Positions 34,645 to 43,751 are shown, counted from the stretch's first letter. The stretch: 57,454 nucleotides of DNA from Deltaproteobacteria bacterium (GCA_015494395.1 WGBG01000160.1:1-57454); one strand, 5' to 3'. Notes: generated by a model from the sequence alone, not told the origin. Numbers and translations are program-made.

Positions 34645-35712
34645 TTAGCGGCGGAGGCCTTGAGGCCGCCTGTAATTGAGAGCTATTATCAGGCACATGG
34701 CAAGTCCTGCAAGCACCGCAATTTTACCTCCAAATTCCGGTCCTGCTGACGTGGCACGTAAAGACCACCCTACTGCAATTGCTGCGCCTAATAACATGCC
34801 AAATGATGTAATTGCTGCATCTACATCCCCTTGTCCTGTTTTAATAATCTGTCTGAATGGGCAGCCGTCTATTATTGTAGAGGCCAGTCCCACAAGGACC
34901 ATGGCAAGAAAAGACCAGAAATGGTCAAGATGGGATGCAGGCTGTCCGTGAAGCCCGGGGTGAAACTGTCCGGTTACAAGGCTTACAATAAATGCTGAGA
35001 CAAGGGTGGCGATTACACCCATGAACAGGGTTTTTTCACCCACTAAAAAAAGATTTCTGATACCACCTGTAATGCACAGCCCTGATGCCTGTGCAAATCC
35101 TCCAATGATGAGTCCGGCGGCAATGGCAACTGTCCAGGGTGCATGAAGGGCAGCGGGGCCCTTCTGCCCAAAAACAATAAAAGTCGGTTTAAGGAAGAAG
35201 AACACCAGCAACAGAATTGCGAAGATGGTGAACAAGTAGCCGTTCATTGCAGGGAGATGTCCAGCCCTGTCAAGGGCTACTCCTGCACGAATGTAACGGG
35301 TTCCCAGCCACACACCTGCAACGAGCCCTGCAGTGGCTGCAACTGCAGTGAGGTCACCGGCAGCAAGGCGCAGAATCATCTTTATAGGGCAGCCTATAAA
35401 AACAGCACAGCCAAGAATTATAAAGAGTCCCAGGAAAAAACGAATCACCGGGGATGAACCACCGGTCACCCTGAACCGTTTTGTCTTTTTTGCAACAAGG
35501 AAAGAGCCAAGAACAAAACCTATGAGCTCAGGTCTGATATAGCTCATCCTGACTTCATTATGAAGCTTCATGGCTCCTGCAAGATTTTCCAGGAAACATG
35601 ACAGACATATGCCGGAATTTACAGGATTTCCCAGGTAGGATAGAAGAACGCTTCCCCCGCCTAACAGAAGCCCTGTGATAATGGCTATGTCAAATATTTT
35701 TTTAAGGCTCAC
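34645..35712 (-). CDS. YedE/YeeE-family sulfur or selenium transporter
   Basis: A 355-residue membrane protein with about ten transmembrane segments. It shows two internal repeat units, each with a conserved Gly-Cys loop: FIGCPIKMILRLAAGD and IIDGCPFRQIIKTGQGD, plus SGLCITGGIRN and SGICLSC. YeeE moves thiosulfate through conserved loop cysteines, and YedE relatives are proposed to transport selenium compounds. The substrate here cannot be decided. Its stop is 98 bases from the DUF3343 start, and its start abuts the TPR protein stop (35712/35713), so it lies in the middle of the operon. Confidence 0.88.
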   Translation of the reverse strand: MSLKKIFDIAIITGLLLGGGSVLLSYLGNPVNSGICLSCFLENLAGAMKLHNEVRMSYIRPELIGFVLGSFLVAKKTKRFRVTGGSSPVIRFFLGLFIILGCAVFIGCPIKMILRLAAGDLTAVAATAGLVAGVWLGTRYIRAGVALDRAGHLPAMNGYLFTIFAILLLVFFFLKPTFIVFGQKGPAALHAPWTVAIAAGLIIGGFAQASGLCITGGIRNLFLVGEKTLFMGVIATLVSAFIVSLVTGQFHPGLHGQPASHLDHFWSFLAMVLVGLASTIIDGCPFRQIIKTGQGDVDAAITSFGMLLGAAIAVGWSLRATSAGPEFGGKIAVLAGLAMCLIIALNYRRPQGLRR

Positions 35713-36249
35713 TTACTCACATCCTCCGGCAATTCGCCTTTGAAGGTAGTATATGTCATTTACTGCGGCTCTTATTTTAGGGTCCCCCGGCTTAAGTTTC
35801 CGTTCCCTGTTTATTTTTCCCCGGGATTTTGTGATAACGTCCATGATTTCCGTGCCTATGAAAAGCGGGGTGGTCTTGTCCACATAATCAGGATCAAGTT
35901 CCACAGCCTTTCTGTATGCATGAAGCGCATTGGTAAGGCTTCCCTGGGCGTATTCCAGCCGGGCAAGAAGCACATAACCATACGCATTATCACCATGTTT
36001 TGCCATAAGTGTCTTTAGCCTGTTCATGGCGGCGTCGTACTTGCCGGATTCTTTCAGGGCAATAATCTTGGCAAAGATACGGGCATTTTTTCTTTGAAGC
36101 TCAGCATAGTGCTGTTGAAGCTTCATGGCAGGATCAGTGGTATGTGCTGCTGAGCTTTTTGCATGAAGTTCATGGTCAATCAGCATCCAGCCAGTGGCAC
36201 CAATGACCACAACCAGTGCTGTCAGTACTATTCGTTGAAACCAGTCCAT
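35713..36249 (-). CDS. Membrane-anchored TPR protein
   Basis: A 178-residue protein with one N-terminal transmembrane segment (about residues 8-25, IVLTALVVVIGATGWMLI) and a periplasmic or envelope region. TPR-like helical repeats are visible in the middle: KYDAAMNRLKTLMAKHGDNA and YGYVLLARLEYAQGSLTNAL, then HAYRKAVELDPDYVD. It resembles the CcmH/NrfG type of assembly or scaffold TPRs. It probably organises the neighbouring membrane proteins. Gaps on both sides are 0 and 10 bases. Confidence 0.8.
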   Translation of the reverse strand: MDWFQRIVLTALVVVIGATGWMLIDHELHAKSSAAHTTDPAMKLQQHYAELQRKNARIFAKIIALKESGKYDAAMNRLKTLMAKHGDNAYGYVLLARLEYAQGSLTNALHAYRKAVELDPDYVDKTTPLFIGTEIMDVITKSRGKINRERKLKPGDPKIRAAVNDIYYLQRRIAGGCE

Positions 36250-36259
36250 ACAGGAGTTC

Positions 36260-37255
36260 CTAAATCAGCCCGGCACCTTGAACAGGGCCGGAGGCCGCAT
36301 TGTCAAAGTAGAGGGTTCCAAGTTCCTGATCCCGATGTCTGTCCCTTATCATGCCGCTGATAGCCTTGGGGGTTGTGGTTCCCCACCAGTTATACTCTGC
36401 ATTGATTGATTCTGTCTGCCCTTCAAGCAGGGAGATATTGTAATCAAGGTTGTCCGAGATGTTATTCTCTCTGATTATAATATCCTTTACAGCGTACAGG
36501 ATAATGCCCTTGCCATTCCGGGTGATGTTGTTGTACCGGATAGACGCCTTGCCACTCTTTTTGGCATAGATACCAAAGAACTTGTTGTTGCTGATTTCGT
36601 TATGAAAAATTACAGGGCTGGTGCCACCGCCAAACAGGATCCCTCCTCCGTTTTCCGTGATGGTGTTATAAAGCATGGGAACTGATGATTTTATCTTCAG
36701 TGTCTTTACATTTTTCTGGCCAATGGCCACACCGTTATGGTGGAATGTGCAATGGCTGATAACCACCTGGGCAGAGTGGCAATGGACTGAAGTGTGTCCA
36801 TAGCTCAGTTCGCAAAACTCCATGACGTTGTTTCTGCTCCCGATGAAATTAACTGCCCCCCAGTCGGCTACAGACGGGTTATGCTCGGCGCTGGTGAATA
36901 CGATTGGTTTTTCAGGCAACCCCTGGGCTATGAGCCTTCCCCGTATAACAAGCTCTGCCCTGGGGAAGTGGTCGTTTTTGTCCTTGCTGAGTTTTTCGTT
37001 CCCGAACTCAGCAATTTTTGCAAAAGATATCTTGGAGCCGGGCATAATGATAAGTGTTGCCCCTGGCTCCACCCGTACATCACCTTTAAGCAGCAAGTCG
37101 CCCTGCCAGACTGTGTCTTTTTTAATGACAGAGAGTGCTGGAATTTCGGTTACTGCCAGGCAAACGGAGGTTGTAAGGGCGATTAATGTTGCAATGCTTA
37201 AACTAGTGAAAAGTGCTAGCGGGTAAAAGCGGGATAAGAGTTTTTTGTATATCAT
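36260..37255 (-). CDS. Exported right-handed beta-helix protein (NosD-like)
   Basis: A 331-residue protein with a signal-anchor or signal peptide (hydrophobic at about residues 10-35) and repeated beta-helix rungs of the NosD/pectate-lyase-like type: PVIFHNEISNNKFFGIYAKK, ASIRYNNITRNGKGIILYAV, IIIRENNISDNLDYNISLLE. It is periplasmic or membrane-associated. NosD proteins help assemble copper sites, but similar folds bind polysaccharides or peptides. There is no nitrous oxide reductase here. Role inferred to be in the periplasmic arm of the operon; no specific ligand is known. Confidence 0.75.
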   Translation of the reverse strand: MIYKKLLSRFYPLALFTSLSIATLIALTTSVCLAVTEIPALSVIKKDTVWQGDLLLKGDVRVEPGATLIIMPGSKISFAKIAEFGNEKLSKDKNDHFPRAELVIRGRLIAQGLPEKPIVFTSAEHNPSVADWGAVNFIGSRNNVMEFCELSYGHTSVHCHSAQVVISHCTFHHNGVAIGQKNVKTLKIKSSVPMLYNTITENGGGILFGGGTSPVIFHNEISNNKFFGIYAKKSGKASIRYNNITRNGKGIILYAVKDIIIRENNISDNLDYNISLLEGQTESINAEYNWWGTTTPKAISGMIRDRHRDQELGTLYFDNAASGPVQGAGLI

Positions 37256-37276
37256 AATGAGATCTCTTGGCGTGTC

Positions 37277-37783
37277 TTATTTGGAATCTGCTTTTTTACC
37301 TGACAGAAATGCAATTTCCTTTTCAATGCGTTTTGCATCCTCAGGAGATTTGGCAAGGGCCTTTGCACGGGTAAGTTCCGCTTTTGCCTTATCTTGCTGG
37401 TTAAGCTGGGATAAAGCCTGATATTTGTGTACGTGTACCATCATGTCATCCGGATTGATTGTGGCAGCACGATCAAAATATTCAAGAGCCTCTTTATATT
37501 TGCCCTGTCTGAACCTGATAAGCCCCATTTCATCAAGTGCATCAAAGTTGTTTTTATCCTTATCAAGCACTTGCTGAATGTTTGTCTCAGCTTCATCCAG
37601 TTTTCCAGTGGCAATATATGCAAGGGCAATTTTGTTTCTGGTGCCCATGTCGTCAGGGTTCATGTACAACTGCATTTTGTACTGAAGTATCTGGACCGAC
37701 GGGGGGAGTTTTGAAATATCTCCGTGCCCCAGTGCAACTGAGGGTGTGACAAACAGTAACATTATAAGTACAAAGGTGCGCAT
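37277..37783 (-). CDS. Exported TPR protein
   Basis: A 168-residue protein with a Sec signal peptide (about residues 1-19, ending SVALG) and TPR units: TRNKIALAYIATGKLDEAET, DALDEMGLIRFRQGKYKEAL, then EYFDRAATINPDDMMVHVHK and YQALSQLNQQDKAKAELTRAK. It is a helical scaffold in the periplasm, second of two TPR proteins in the operon. Partner unknown. The gap to the binding protein upstream is 33 bases. Confidence 0.8.
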   Translation of the reverse strand: MRTFVLIMLLFVTPSVALGHGDISKLPPSVQILQYKMQLYMNPDDMGTRNKIALAYIATGKLDEAETNIQQVLDKDKNNFDALDEMGLIRFRQGKYKEALEYFDRAATINPDDMMVHVHKYQALSQLNQQDKAKAELTRAKALAKSPEDAKRIEKEIAFLSGKKADSK

Positions 37784-37816
37784 TGGTTCTCTCTCTTTTG
37801 GAATTCAGAAGATGAT

Positions 37817-38743
37817 TCAGTTTTTCCTGTAAGGAGCCATGTTGCAGAGTTTGAGCTTTTCCCTGATGATGTCATACTCGCTGTCCTCAGCCTTGACGAA
37901 ACCTTCGGTAAGCATGCGTTTAAGGACATTAAGCACTTCACCCTCAACCAGGACTGTCTCGTCTTTTTTCAGGTTGAGCAGAATATCCAGGACCTGCCTT
38001 TGGACATCTTCAGGTACATGCGGCAGGGCGCCGATGGTGCAGTATGGCATGGGGACACTTTCTGCAATGATGTTAAAGTCGTTTTTGGTGATTCTGTGGT
38101 CATTTATCATGAGGTCATAATCAATTCGCGGTGCAGCTCCCACATCATACTTTCCAAAGTAAACGCCGTATATAACCTTTTCATGTTTGGCTGCCCCTGG
38201 AGGAATTGCATAAAAGGAGAGGTCTGTTTCAGGATCAAAGCCTGCTTCAAGCATCATGGCGTACTGTGCCATGTATCCAAACGGGGCAAGCGCCGGACCA
38301 AATATCATGCTCTTGCCCTTCATGTCCTGGATGGTCTTTATGCCGCTGCCTTTTCTTGAAATTATGGTGCCTGTGGATTTATGGCCGTTACGTCCCCTTT
38401 TGTCCACGGCAAGGAGCTTCAGGTTAAATCTTTCCTGCAGGATCAGGGCTACTATTGAATTTACATGCACAAGGTCAACCTTTTTGTCTCTGGCAAGGTC
38501 TTCAAATTCAAAAGTATTTGCAAGGACCATCTCCACGGGGCGTCCCAGTTTTTCACTCAGGTAGGCTGTAAGCGGTGCAAATCTTGCCTTTGAGAGCTCC
38601 CTGCTGTCACATATCATGTAACCAATGCGCAGAGGTGGCTGACTTGAAATGTTGGCAGAGTCATTTCCTTGTTCATTGCAGCCAGCAAGGCTGAAAACAA
38701 TGGAAGTGCAGAGCATTATGGAAAAAAGCTTCAAAAAATTCAT
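37817..38743 (-). CDS. PhnD-type periplasmic binding lipoprotein
   Basis: A 308-residue lipoprotein (lipobox SLAGC near residues 18-22). The PhnD-like ligand domain starts PPLRIGYMICDSRELSKARFAP and contains LTAYLSEKLGRPVEMVLANT, VDLVHVNSIVALI, and IQDMKGKSMIFGPALAPFGY. This fold binds phosphonates, phosphite or other small oxyanion-like ligands. No PhnC/PhnE-type ABC permease is in the operon, so it may serve a sensor or the non-ABC membrane transporters here. Ligand not deducible. Confidence 0.8.
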   Translation of the reverse strand: MNFLKLFSIMLCTSIVFSLAGCNEQGNDSANISSQPPLRIGYMICDSRELSKARFAPLTAYLSEKLGRPVEMVLANTFEFEDLARDKKVDLVHVNSIVALILQERFNLKLLAVDKRGRNGHKSTGTIISRKGSGIKTIQDMKGKSMIFGPALAPFGYMAQYAMMLEAGFDPETDLSFYAIPPGAAKHEKVIYGVYFGKYDVGAAPRIDYDLMINDHRITKNDFNIIAESVPMPYCTIGALPHVPEDVQRQVLDILLNLKKDETVLVEGEVLNVLKRMLTEGFVKAEDSEYDIIREKLKLCNMAPYRKN

Positions 38744-38840
38744 CGTGGACCCTCTGGAAATTTTCAGGTAGTCAAGATAGTGCTTCAGGGTTGTGGTTGC
38801 TGTTATTGTACCTTAATCGTATATGAGCAGGCGGGTATTC

Positions 38841-39455
38841 TCAGATCATGTTTCTCGTTTTCAGGAAATTCTTTATAACCTGTTCTCCGTTTTCCTTTTT
38901 GAACTTCTCAATAAGTATTTCTAATGTGTCATCATCAATCTTGTCGCTTAGCTTGTTGATTACCCTGTCTAGAATTGGAAAGCGATCAAGCACCTTGCGC
39001 GTGGTAATGGGCACTGCCAGGGAAGCCCCGGGTACCGGGCCTGATCCTTTTACAGGGCCCTTGTAACCGAAAGGTTTAAGAATAACCATGCCATACTGTT
39101 CCCTATAGTACTGTTTGACCAGTGAATATGTTTCGTCGGTGGAGCTTCCAACAAATTTTTTTGTGCCTTTTGTAACGGGTGATCCTATGTAACCGATGAA
39201 GATGTCTGCATCGCCTTTTTTTACCAGTTCAAAGCACTCTTCAGGGGTGGCCGCCTGTTTCAGCTCAATAGTGGTGCCTGTCCTTTCGTTAATAAAAACG
39301 GCAAGCATCTGCCCTAATATATTTTGATCTGTGGTGTCATAAATTGCCACATGAAGTACCCTGCCTACACAGCTAAAGGTATCGGATGGTTGTATCAGTT
39401 GGATAAGAGGCATGGTTAACATGAGGCATGTCAGGAGCAGTTTGAATCTGTTCAT
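38841..39455 (-). CDS. OpuAC-type periplasmic binding protein domain
   Basis: A 204-residue exported protein from ATG 39455, which has GGAGG 6 bases upstream. The signal peptide is about residues 1-26. The domain resembles glycine-betaine-type binding proteins: HVAIYDTTDQNILGQMLAVF, INERTGTTIELKQAATPEEC and KKGDADIFIGYIG. At 204 residues it is shorter than usual OpuAC (about 260-300), so part of the fold may be missing. It is the second periplasmic binding protein of the operon. Ligand unknown. Confidence 0.7.
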   Translation of the reverse strand: MNRFKLLLTCLMLTMPLIQLIQPSDTFSCVGRVLHVAIYDTTDQNILGQMLAVFINERTGTTIELKQAATPEECFELVKKGDADIFIGYIGSPVTKGTKKFVGSSTDETYSLVKQYYREQYGMVILKPFGYKGPVKGSGPVPGASLAVPITTRKVLDRFPILDRVINKLSDKIDDDTLEILIEKFKKENGEQVIKNFLKTRNMI

Positions 39456-39552
39456 TAATTCCTCCATATAATCAGCCAGTAAGTTATTGGCTGTATGTTT
39501 TTAGAATAATTCGAGGGAGTGTTTGTGCTGTCCCGATTCAAGAACAACTGTA

Positions 39553-40932
39553 TTATATCACCCCTCTAAATTTCCACCACATGAGATCAAGCGGGAATAA
39601 AACCAGAATGGTTATAACGGCAAGAACAAGGCAGCATTTTAACGCTGGGGTAAATTTTTCGTCTGCAATTTGCATGCCTACTACTATGGGCGGGGCCTGG
39701 TATGGGAAAAATACCGTTGCAAAACCTACTACCTGAAGCATTATTATGTTCTCAATACTGAAGCCCGTAGCCCTGGCAAGTGGTTCGGAAAAAGGTGTAA
39801 AAACTGCTGGAATTCCGGGCAGGGTGGTAAAAATTCCTGTTGTTGCCGCGGCAAGGCTTACCGACATGAAATTTATGAAATTCTTGCCCGGCGCCAGGGG
39901 CAGGAATTTAATAAGCTCGCCAGCCAGAGCATGGCCAAGCCCTGATTTGTTGATCAGGGCACCCAGGCCAAGGATTCCTGCCACAAAGATAATAGATGCC
40001 CAGTTCATCTTTTCGTTAAACACCTTGGCAGGCACCACTGATATTCCAGGAAGCATGAGAAATACAGCTCCAGCCATAGCGATCCAGGCTGGAGAAATAT
40101 GGTGCAGGAAATCCGTTGCCCATAGTATCAGCATGACTATCAAAACAGTCGATAGCATCTTTTCCTTGGATGACAACGGGTTATTGTTTTTATAGGAATC
40201 CATCTCATTTTTCTCTGAGGGCGTGTCCGGAAAGAGCCATACAATTATGGCTGTGATGAGCAGAGCCTTTAAAAATCCCATAATGGGGAAGTGAAGCATC
40301 AAGTAGGGGCCGTAAAGCAGGGAAATGTGAAACTGGCTTTCTGTCATCCCTGCCAGGACCATGTTTGGAACATTTGCCGGAAGAATTGCAAAAGCCGGTA
40401 TGAATGAACCCAGGATTACCGCAAGTATTACACCAGTTCTGCCCCGGGTATTTTGGGAAAATCCAAAATGTTCTGCCATGGATGATGCTATGGGTGTCAA
40501 GAGAACGGCCCGGCCCATGGCAGACGGCATTACAAAGCTGAACATCACGCCACCTGCAACCAGCCCTGCAATGATACCACTGTATCTGCCGTGCAGGTTA
40601 TGGGCAATTATTCTTGCTACCCTCTTCCCAAGACCCGTGGTGTTGATTCCAATACCAAGTATCAGGCCGCCAAATATGAGCCATACTGCTGACGAGGTAA
40701 AACCTGAAAATATGGTTCCTGCCGGTGCAAGGGAGAGTAGCATACTTACAACGAAAAAGCATAGTGATGTCATAAACTCCGGGATAATGCCTGTTGCCCA
40801 GAAACAGATTGTGAGTACTGAGATGGCTGCAACCATGGTTTGGTGGAATGTAAGTATCTTGGGGGGGAGAAGGAGTAAGAGGGTAGACGATGCGATCACC
40901 AGTGCTATGACGGCATATTTGAATTTAAGCAT
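39553..40932 (-). CDS. SLC13/DASS-type anion permease
   Basis: A 459-residue inner-membrane protein with about 11-13 transmembrane segments. The SLC13-like features are the GLILGIGINTTGLGKRVARI block, the half-helix region SAMGRAVLLTPIASSMAEHFG and the repeated GILGLGALINKSGLGHALAG, consistent with a divalent-anion:sodium symporter. The family moves dicarboxylates or sulfate, and some relatives move organosulfonates. It is the first gene of the leftward operon. The substrate is inferred from context as an anionic sulfur or selenium compound, weakly. Confidence 0.82.
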   Translation of the reverse strand: MLKFKYAVIALVIASSTLLLLLPPKILTFHQTMVAAISVLTICFWATGIIPEFMTSLCFFVVSMLLSLAPAGTIFSGFTSSAVWLIFGGLILGIGINTTGLGKRVARIIAHNLHGRYSGIIAGLVAGGVMFSFVMPSAMGRAVLLTPIASSMAEHFGFSQNTRGRTGVILAVILGSFIPAFAILPANVPNMVLAGMTESQFHISLLYGPYLMLHFPIMGFLKALLITAIIVWLFPDTPSEKNEMDSYKNNNPLSSKEKMLSTVLIVMLILWATDFLHHISPAWIAMAGAVFLMLPGISVVPAKVFNEKMNWASIIFVAGILGLGALINKSGLGHALAGELIKFLPLAPGKNFINFMSVSLAAATTGIFTTLPGIPAVFTPFSEPLARATGFSIENIIMLQVVGFATVFFPYQAPPIVVGMQIADEKFTPALKCCLVLAVITILVLFPLDLMWWKFRGVI

Positions 40933-41230
40933 GGGTTATAAACACGTCAAACTTGATCTTTGGAGAGAGTACTCCTAAGCGCTTTGGGTTAGGCAGGCCG
41001 AAATTTGGAATGAGGATATATAATAAAGTTTTTGAGTCCAGGCAACACAAAAAGTGAAATTTGAAAAAACTATTGAGAATATGGGAGTTCTTTGGTAAAA
41101 AGCTGAATGTCCATTGCAATGATGGATATTTAAGCCACTAATTATAGTGGCTGGGGGAGAAGTGATTCTGCCGCATATAATATTGTGAAGATGGCTATTC
41201 TTCTCATTGATGTGGCAGGGCAGGAGAGAG
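40933..41230. other. Divergent intergenic region with hairpin
   Basis: The 298-base gap between the leftward sulfur operon and the rightward polysaccharide locus holds a perfect hairpin GCCACTA-ATTA-TAGTGGC (41134-41151) and, next to it, TCCAT...ATGGA (41110-41126). A TATAAT box at 41176-41181 has no matching -35. I cannot place either promoter securely. No gene is visible. Confidence 0.4.
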
Positions 41231-42667
41231 ATGAGAGAATCTTCAGGAGATTATAGTAGCCTTAATGTGCTGTGGAGTTTGCTCAAGCGGCACAGAAAGG
41301 GCATGTTAATCGTATTTGCAGTTGTCATGCTGCTGACGATTCTTGTGACTTTTCTTCAGACACCTATCTATGTTGCTGATTCCCGCATACTGATAAGATA
41401 CGGCAGGGAATACACATACCGCCCAGTGGATCCGATTTTAAGGGGAGAGGTACAACCCCTTGTTTCATTTAATCGTGAGGAGATCCTTAATACGGAGATC
41501 CAGATCTTTACAAGCGCTGAACTTATTCAAAAGGTTATATCTACCATTGGTATTGAAACACTCTTTCCCAAGCTGGCAGAAAAAGGTGGTGATTCACAGA
41601 CACTCATGGCTCGTGCTGTGGCGCGTTTCAGAAAGAAACTCACGGTGCAGCAGATTAAGGGGGCAGGGGTTCTGCGCGTGTCCTATGAAGACTCCAATCC
41701 GGATATAACAGTCAAAGTAGTAGATCTGCTGATAGATTATTTCAAGGAGAGGCACCTTGAGGTTTTTAAGGATCCACGCATGCCGTTTCTTGAGAATCAG
41801 CTTGCCGTTTACAGAAAAAAACTTGAGCAGGCAAAAAAGAAACTTCAGGCATTCATGGCAAAGCACCATATTATCTCCTTGAAAGATCAGCAGAAACTTT
41901 TGCTCGAACAATACAAGGAAATAAGTACCCTTATTGTTCAGGGCGATAGTTATCTTCATTCCCTTGATGAAAAGATAGCCTCTCTTACGTCCATTATTAA
42001 ATCTGTGAAACCCGAGGCGGTGCTTTCGGATGAAAAGGGCACCAATAATGATGTAAATACTGCACGAGCACAGCTCCTTACATTAAAGCTCAGGGAAAAG
42101 GATCTTCTTCAAAAGTATAAGGGAAACAACAGACTGGTAAAAAAGGTTCGGGAACAGATTGAAATAGTAGAGGATTTTCTGGCTAATCAGCCGGTTGGTA
42201 ATAATGAAAGAGTTAGAACCGGAATTAATCCTCTGCATCATTTTGTTGAGCAGGCACTAGTTGAAGCCCGGGTGCAGAAAAATTCACAGTTAGCCAAGAA
42301 TGAGGCACTGAAGAAAAAACTGGAAGGTATTGCATCTGATCTAGAAAAATACGGTGATGTAGAGCCTGAGCTCAATATGCTCATGAAAGATGTAGAAATA
42401 ACAGAATCAAATTACGAGAATTTTGTTGCCAAACTGGAGGAAACCCGGATTCTAGAGGCAATGGATACTCATAAGATAGTGAATGTGGTTGTTATTGAAA
42501 AGCCTATAAAACCAATTAAGCCAGTAAAACCTAAGAAAAAGATCAATCTGCTGGTGGGAATCATACTGGGTGCGGCGTTAAGTTTGGCCTATGCGCTGTT
42601 TTATGACCATCTTTTTAGACCATGGAAAGTGAAACAGGATACCAGGAAATATGTCACGTTTTCCTGA
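41231..42667 (+). CDS. Wzz/GumC-type polysaccharide chain-length and export protein
   Basis: A 478-residue inner-membrane protein from ATG 41231, chosen for GGAG 5 bases upstream. It has an N-terminal transmembrane helix (about residues 22-42) and a Wzz-type PIYVADSRILIRYG start. A long periplasmic coiled-coil region (about 150-400) follows, then a second transmembrane helix near the C-terminus (LLVGIILGAALSLAYALFY). There is no Walker A, so the tyrosine kinase domain is not fused. It sets chain length and bridges to the outer-membrane exporter, whose frame overlaps the end of this one. Confidence 0.88.
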   Translation: MRESSGDYSSLNVLWSLLKRHRKGMLIVFAVVMLLTILVTFLQTPIYVADSRILIRYGREYTYRPVDPILRGEVQPLVSFNREEILNTEIQIFTSAELIQKVISTIGIETLFPKLAEKGGDSQTLMARAVARFRKKLTVQQIKGAGVLRVSYEDSNPDITVKVVDLLIDYFKERHLEVFKDPRMPFLENQLAVYRKKLEQAKKKLQAFMAKHHIISLKDQQKLLLEQYKEISTLIVQGDSYLHSLDEKIASLTSIIKSVKPEAVLSDEKGTNNDVNTARAQLLTLKLREKDLLQKYKGNNRLVKKVREQIEIVEDFLANQPVGNNERVRTGINPLHHFVEQALVEARVQKNSQLAKNEALKKKLEGIASDLEKYGDVEPELNMLMKDVEITESNYENFVAKLEETRILEAMDTHKIVNVVVIEKPIKPIKPVKPKKKINLLVGIILGAALSLAYALFYDHLFRPWKVKQDTRKYVTFS

Positions 42668-43439
42668 AAACATAAATTACAGCCGTTGTTATCGTCCTTA
42701 TTTGACGGCATTCGGTATTTGTGAGATGTGCAGGATATTTATGGTGATGCTGGCAGCAGTTATTCTGCAGGGATGTTCAGCCAGAATCCAGCAACCGGTT
42801 ATGTTGACTCAGCCTGGAATGCCGCCCCAGCCTGCACCGTCTGTTAGCAGGGCCATGCCAAAGTATGTGATTCACCCCGGCGATGAGCTTCAGATAAAGT
42901 TCTTCTACAATAAGGAACTTAATGAAGAGGTGGTTGTGCGGCCTGATGGCAGAATTTCCCTGCAGCTTGTTCATGATGTGATGGCAGCAGGTCTTTTCCC
43001 ATCGGAATTGGTCAAGGTATTGACAGAAAAATATGATTCATACCTATCAAATCCAGAATTAACGGTAATAGTAAAGAAATTTGAAGCCCAGAAGGTGTAC
43101 GTAGACGGTGAGGTGCAAAAACCGGGCGTTGTGAAGATAGATGGTTATCTTAATGTACTTCAGGCAATCGCCATGGCCGGGGGGATGAAAGATACTGCCA
43201 TAGAAGATGAAATCCTCATTATACGTCATAGTGGCTTAGCAAAACCATCTGTTCTAAGGGTGGATATGGAAAAGGTCCTTGAAGGATCCGATACGTCTCA
43301 GAATATTACGCTTCAGGCATATGACATTGTTTACGTGCCCAAATCAGTTATCGCCAATGTCAACACATGGGTTGATCTCTATATACGAAAGAACATCCCC
43401 ATCAACTTCAGCTTTGCTGTTTATAAGCCGGTATTTTAG
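42651..43439 (+). CDS. Wza-like polysaccharide export lipoprotein (SLBB)
   Basis: A 262-residue outer-membrane export protein. The lipobox ILQGC sits near residue 42 of the long frame, so an internal start at 42729 (MCRIFMVMLAAVILQGC) may be the true one. YVIHPGDELQIKFFYNKEL is the conserved export domain start. KVYVDGEVQKPGVVKIDGYL and VLQAIAMAGGMKDTA form the SLBB domain. At 262 residues it has one SLBB, short for full Wza, as is usual in many delta-type loci. The start overlaps the Wzz-like stop by 17 bases in the long reading. Confidence 0.85.
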   Translation: MSRFPENINYSRCYRPYLTAFGICEMCRIFMVMLAAVILQGCSARIQQPVMLTQPGMPPQPAPSVSRAMPKYVIHPGDELQIKFFYNKELNEEVVVRPDGRISLQLVHDVMAAGLFPSELVKVLTEKYDSYLSNPELTVIVKKFEAQKVYVDGEVQKPGVVKIDGYLNVLQAIAMAGGMKDTAIEDEILIIRHSGLAKPSVLRVDMEKVLEGSDTSQNITLQAYDIVYVPKSVIANVNTWVDLYIRKNIPINFSFAVYKPVF

Positions 43440-43542
43440 CCGCGAGGGGTGTTGACTGCACTGTTCCTTTTTCAGGCGAATCCGTAACTGTTCGTGCTCT
43501 CCAGTCTTGGAGATGCTGCCCCCTGTGTGCATACATCTTTTA

Positions 43543-43751
43543 CCTAGATTGAGCGATTGTCGGATTTACTGCAGATCCGCGAAAGAGGAATTCCCATAAT
43601 AGTCGGCTATATGGGGATTCCTCTGACAAAGGAGATGCAGTAAATACGGCAATCCCGAAGGGTTTCAAGGCTGGAAAGCTATAATCGACATAACTCCTTT
43701 TAATTCCGTTAAAACAACATTTGTCCAGATTTTGAAACGCTCAATCTAAGG
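43543..43751 (-). repeat. MITE-like repeat family A, copy A3
   Basis: A 209-bp copy with ends CCTAGATTGAGCG and CGCTCAATCTAAGG. The flanks TTTTA and TTTAA are near-duplications (4 of 5). The central hairpin is AGAGGAATTCCCATA. It lies only 12 bases from repeat B3, in the 756-base gap between the Wza-like and phosphoglycosyltransferase genes, breaking up the locus. Confidence 0.8.

Noticed and set aside
34547..34696. Longer N-terminus for the DUF3343 protein
   Set aside because: It would overlap the YedE gene end and has low-complexity unrelated sequence; ATG 34546 has a plausible ribosome site.
43484..43497. GTAACTGTTCGTGC resembles a family B end
   Set aside because: Only 11 of 14 bases match and no partner end was found.
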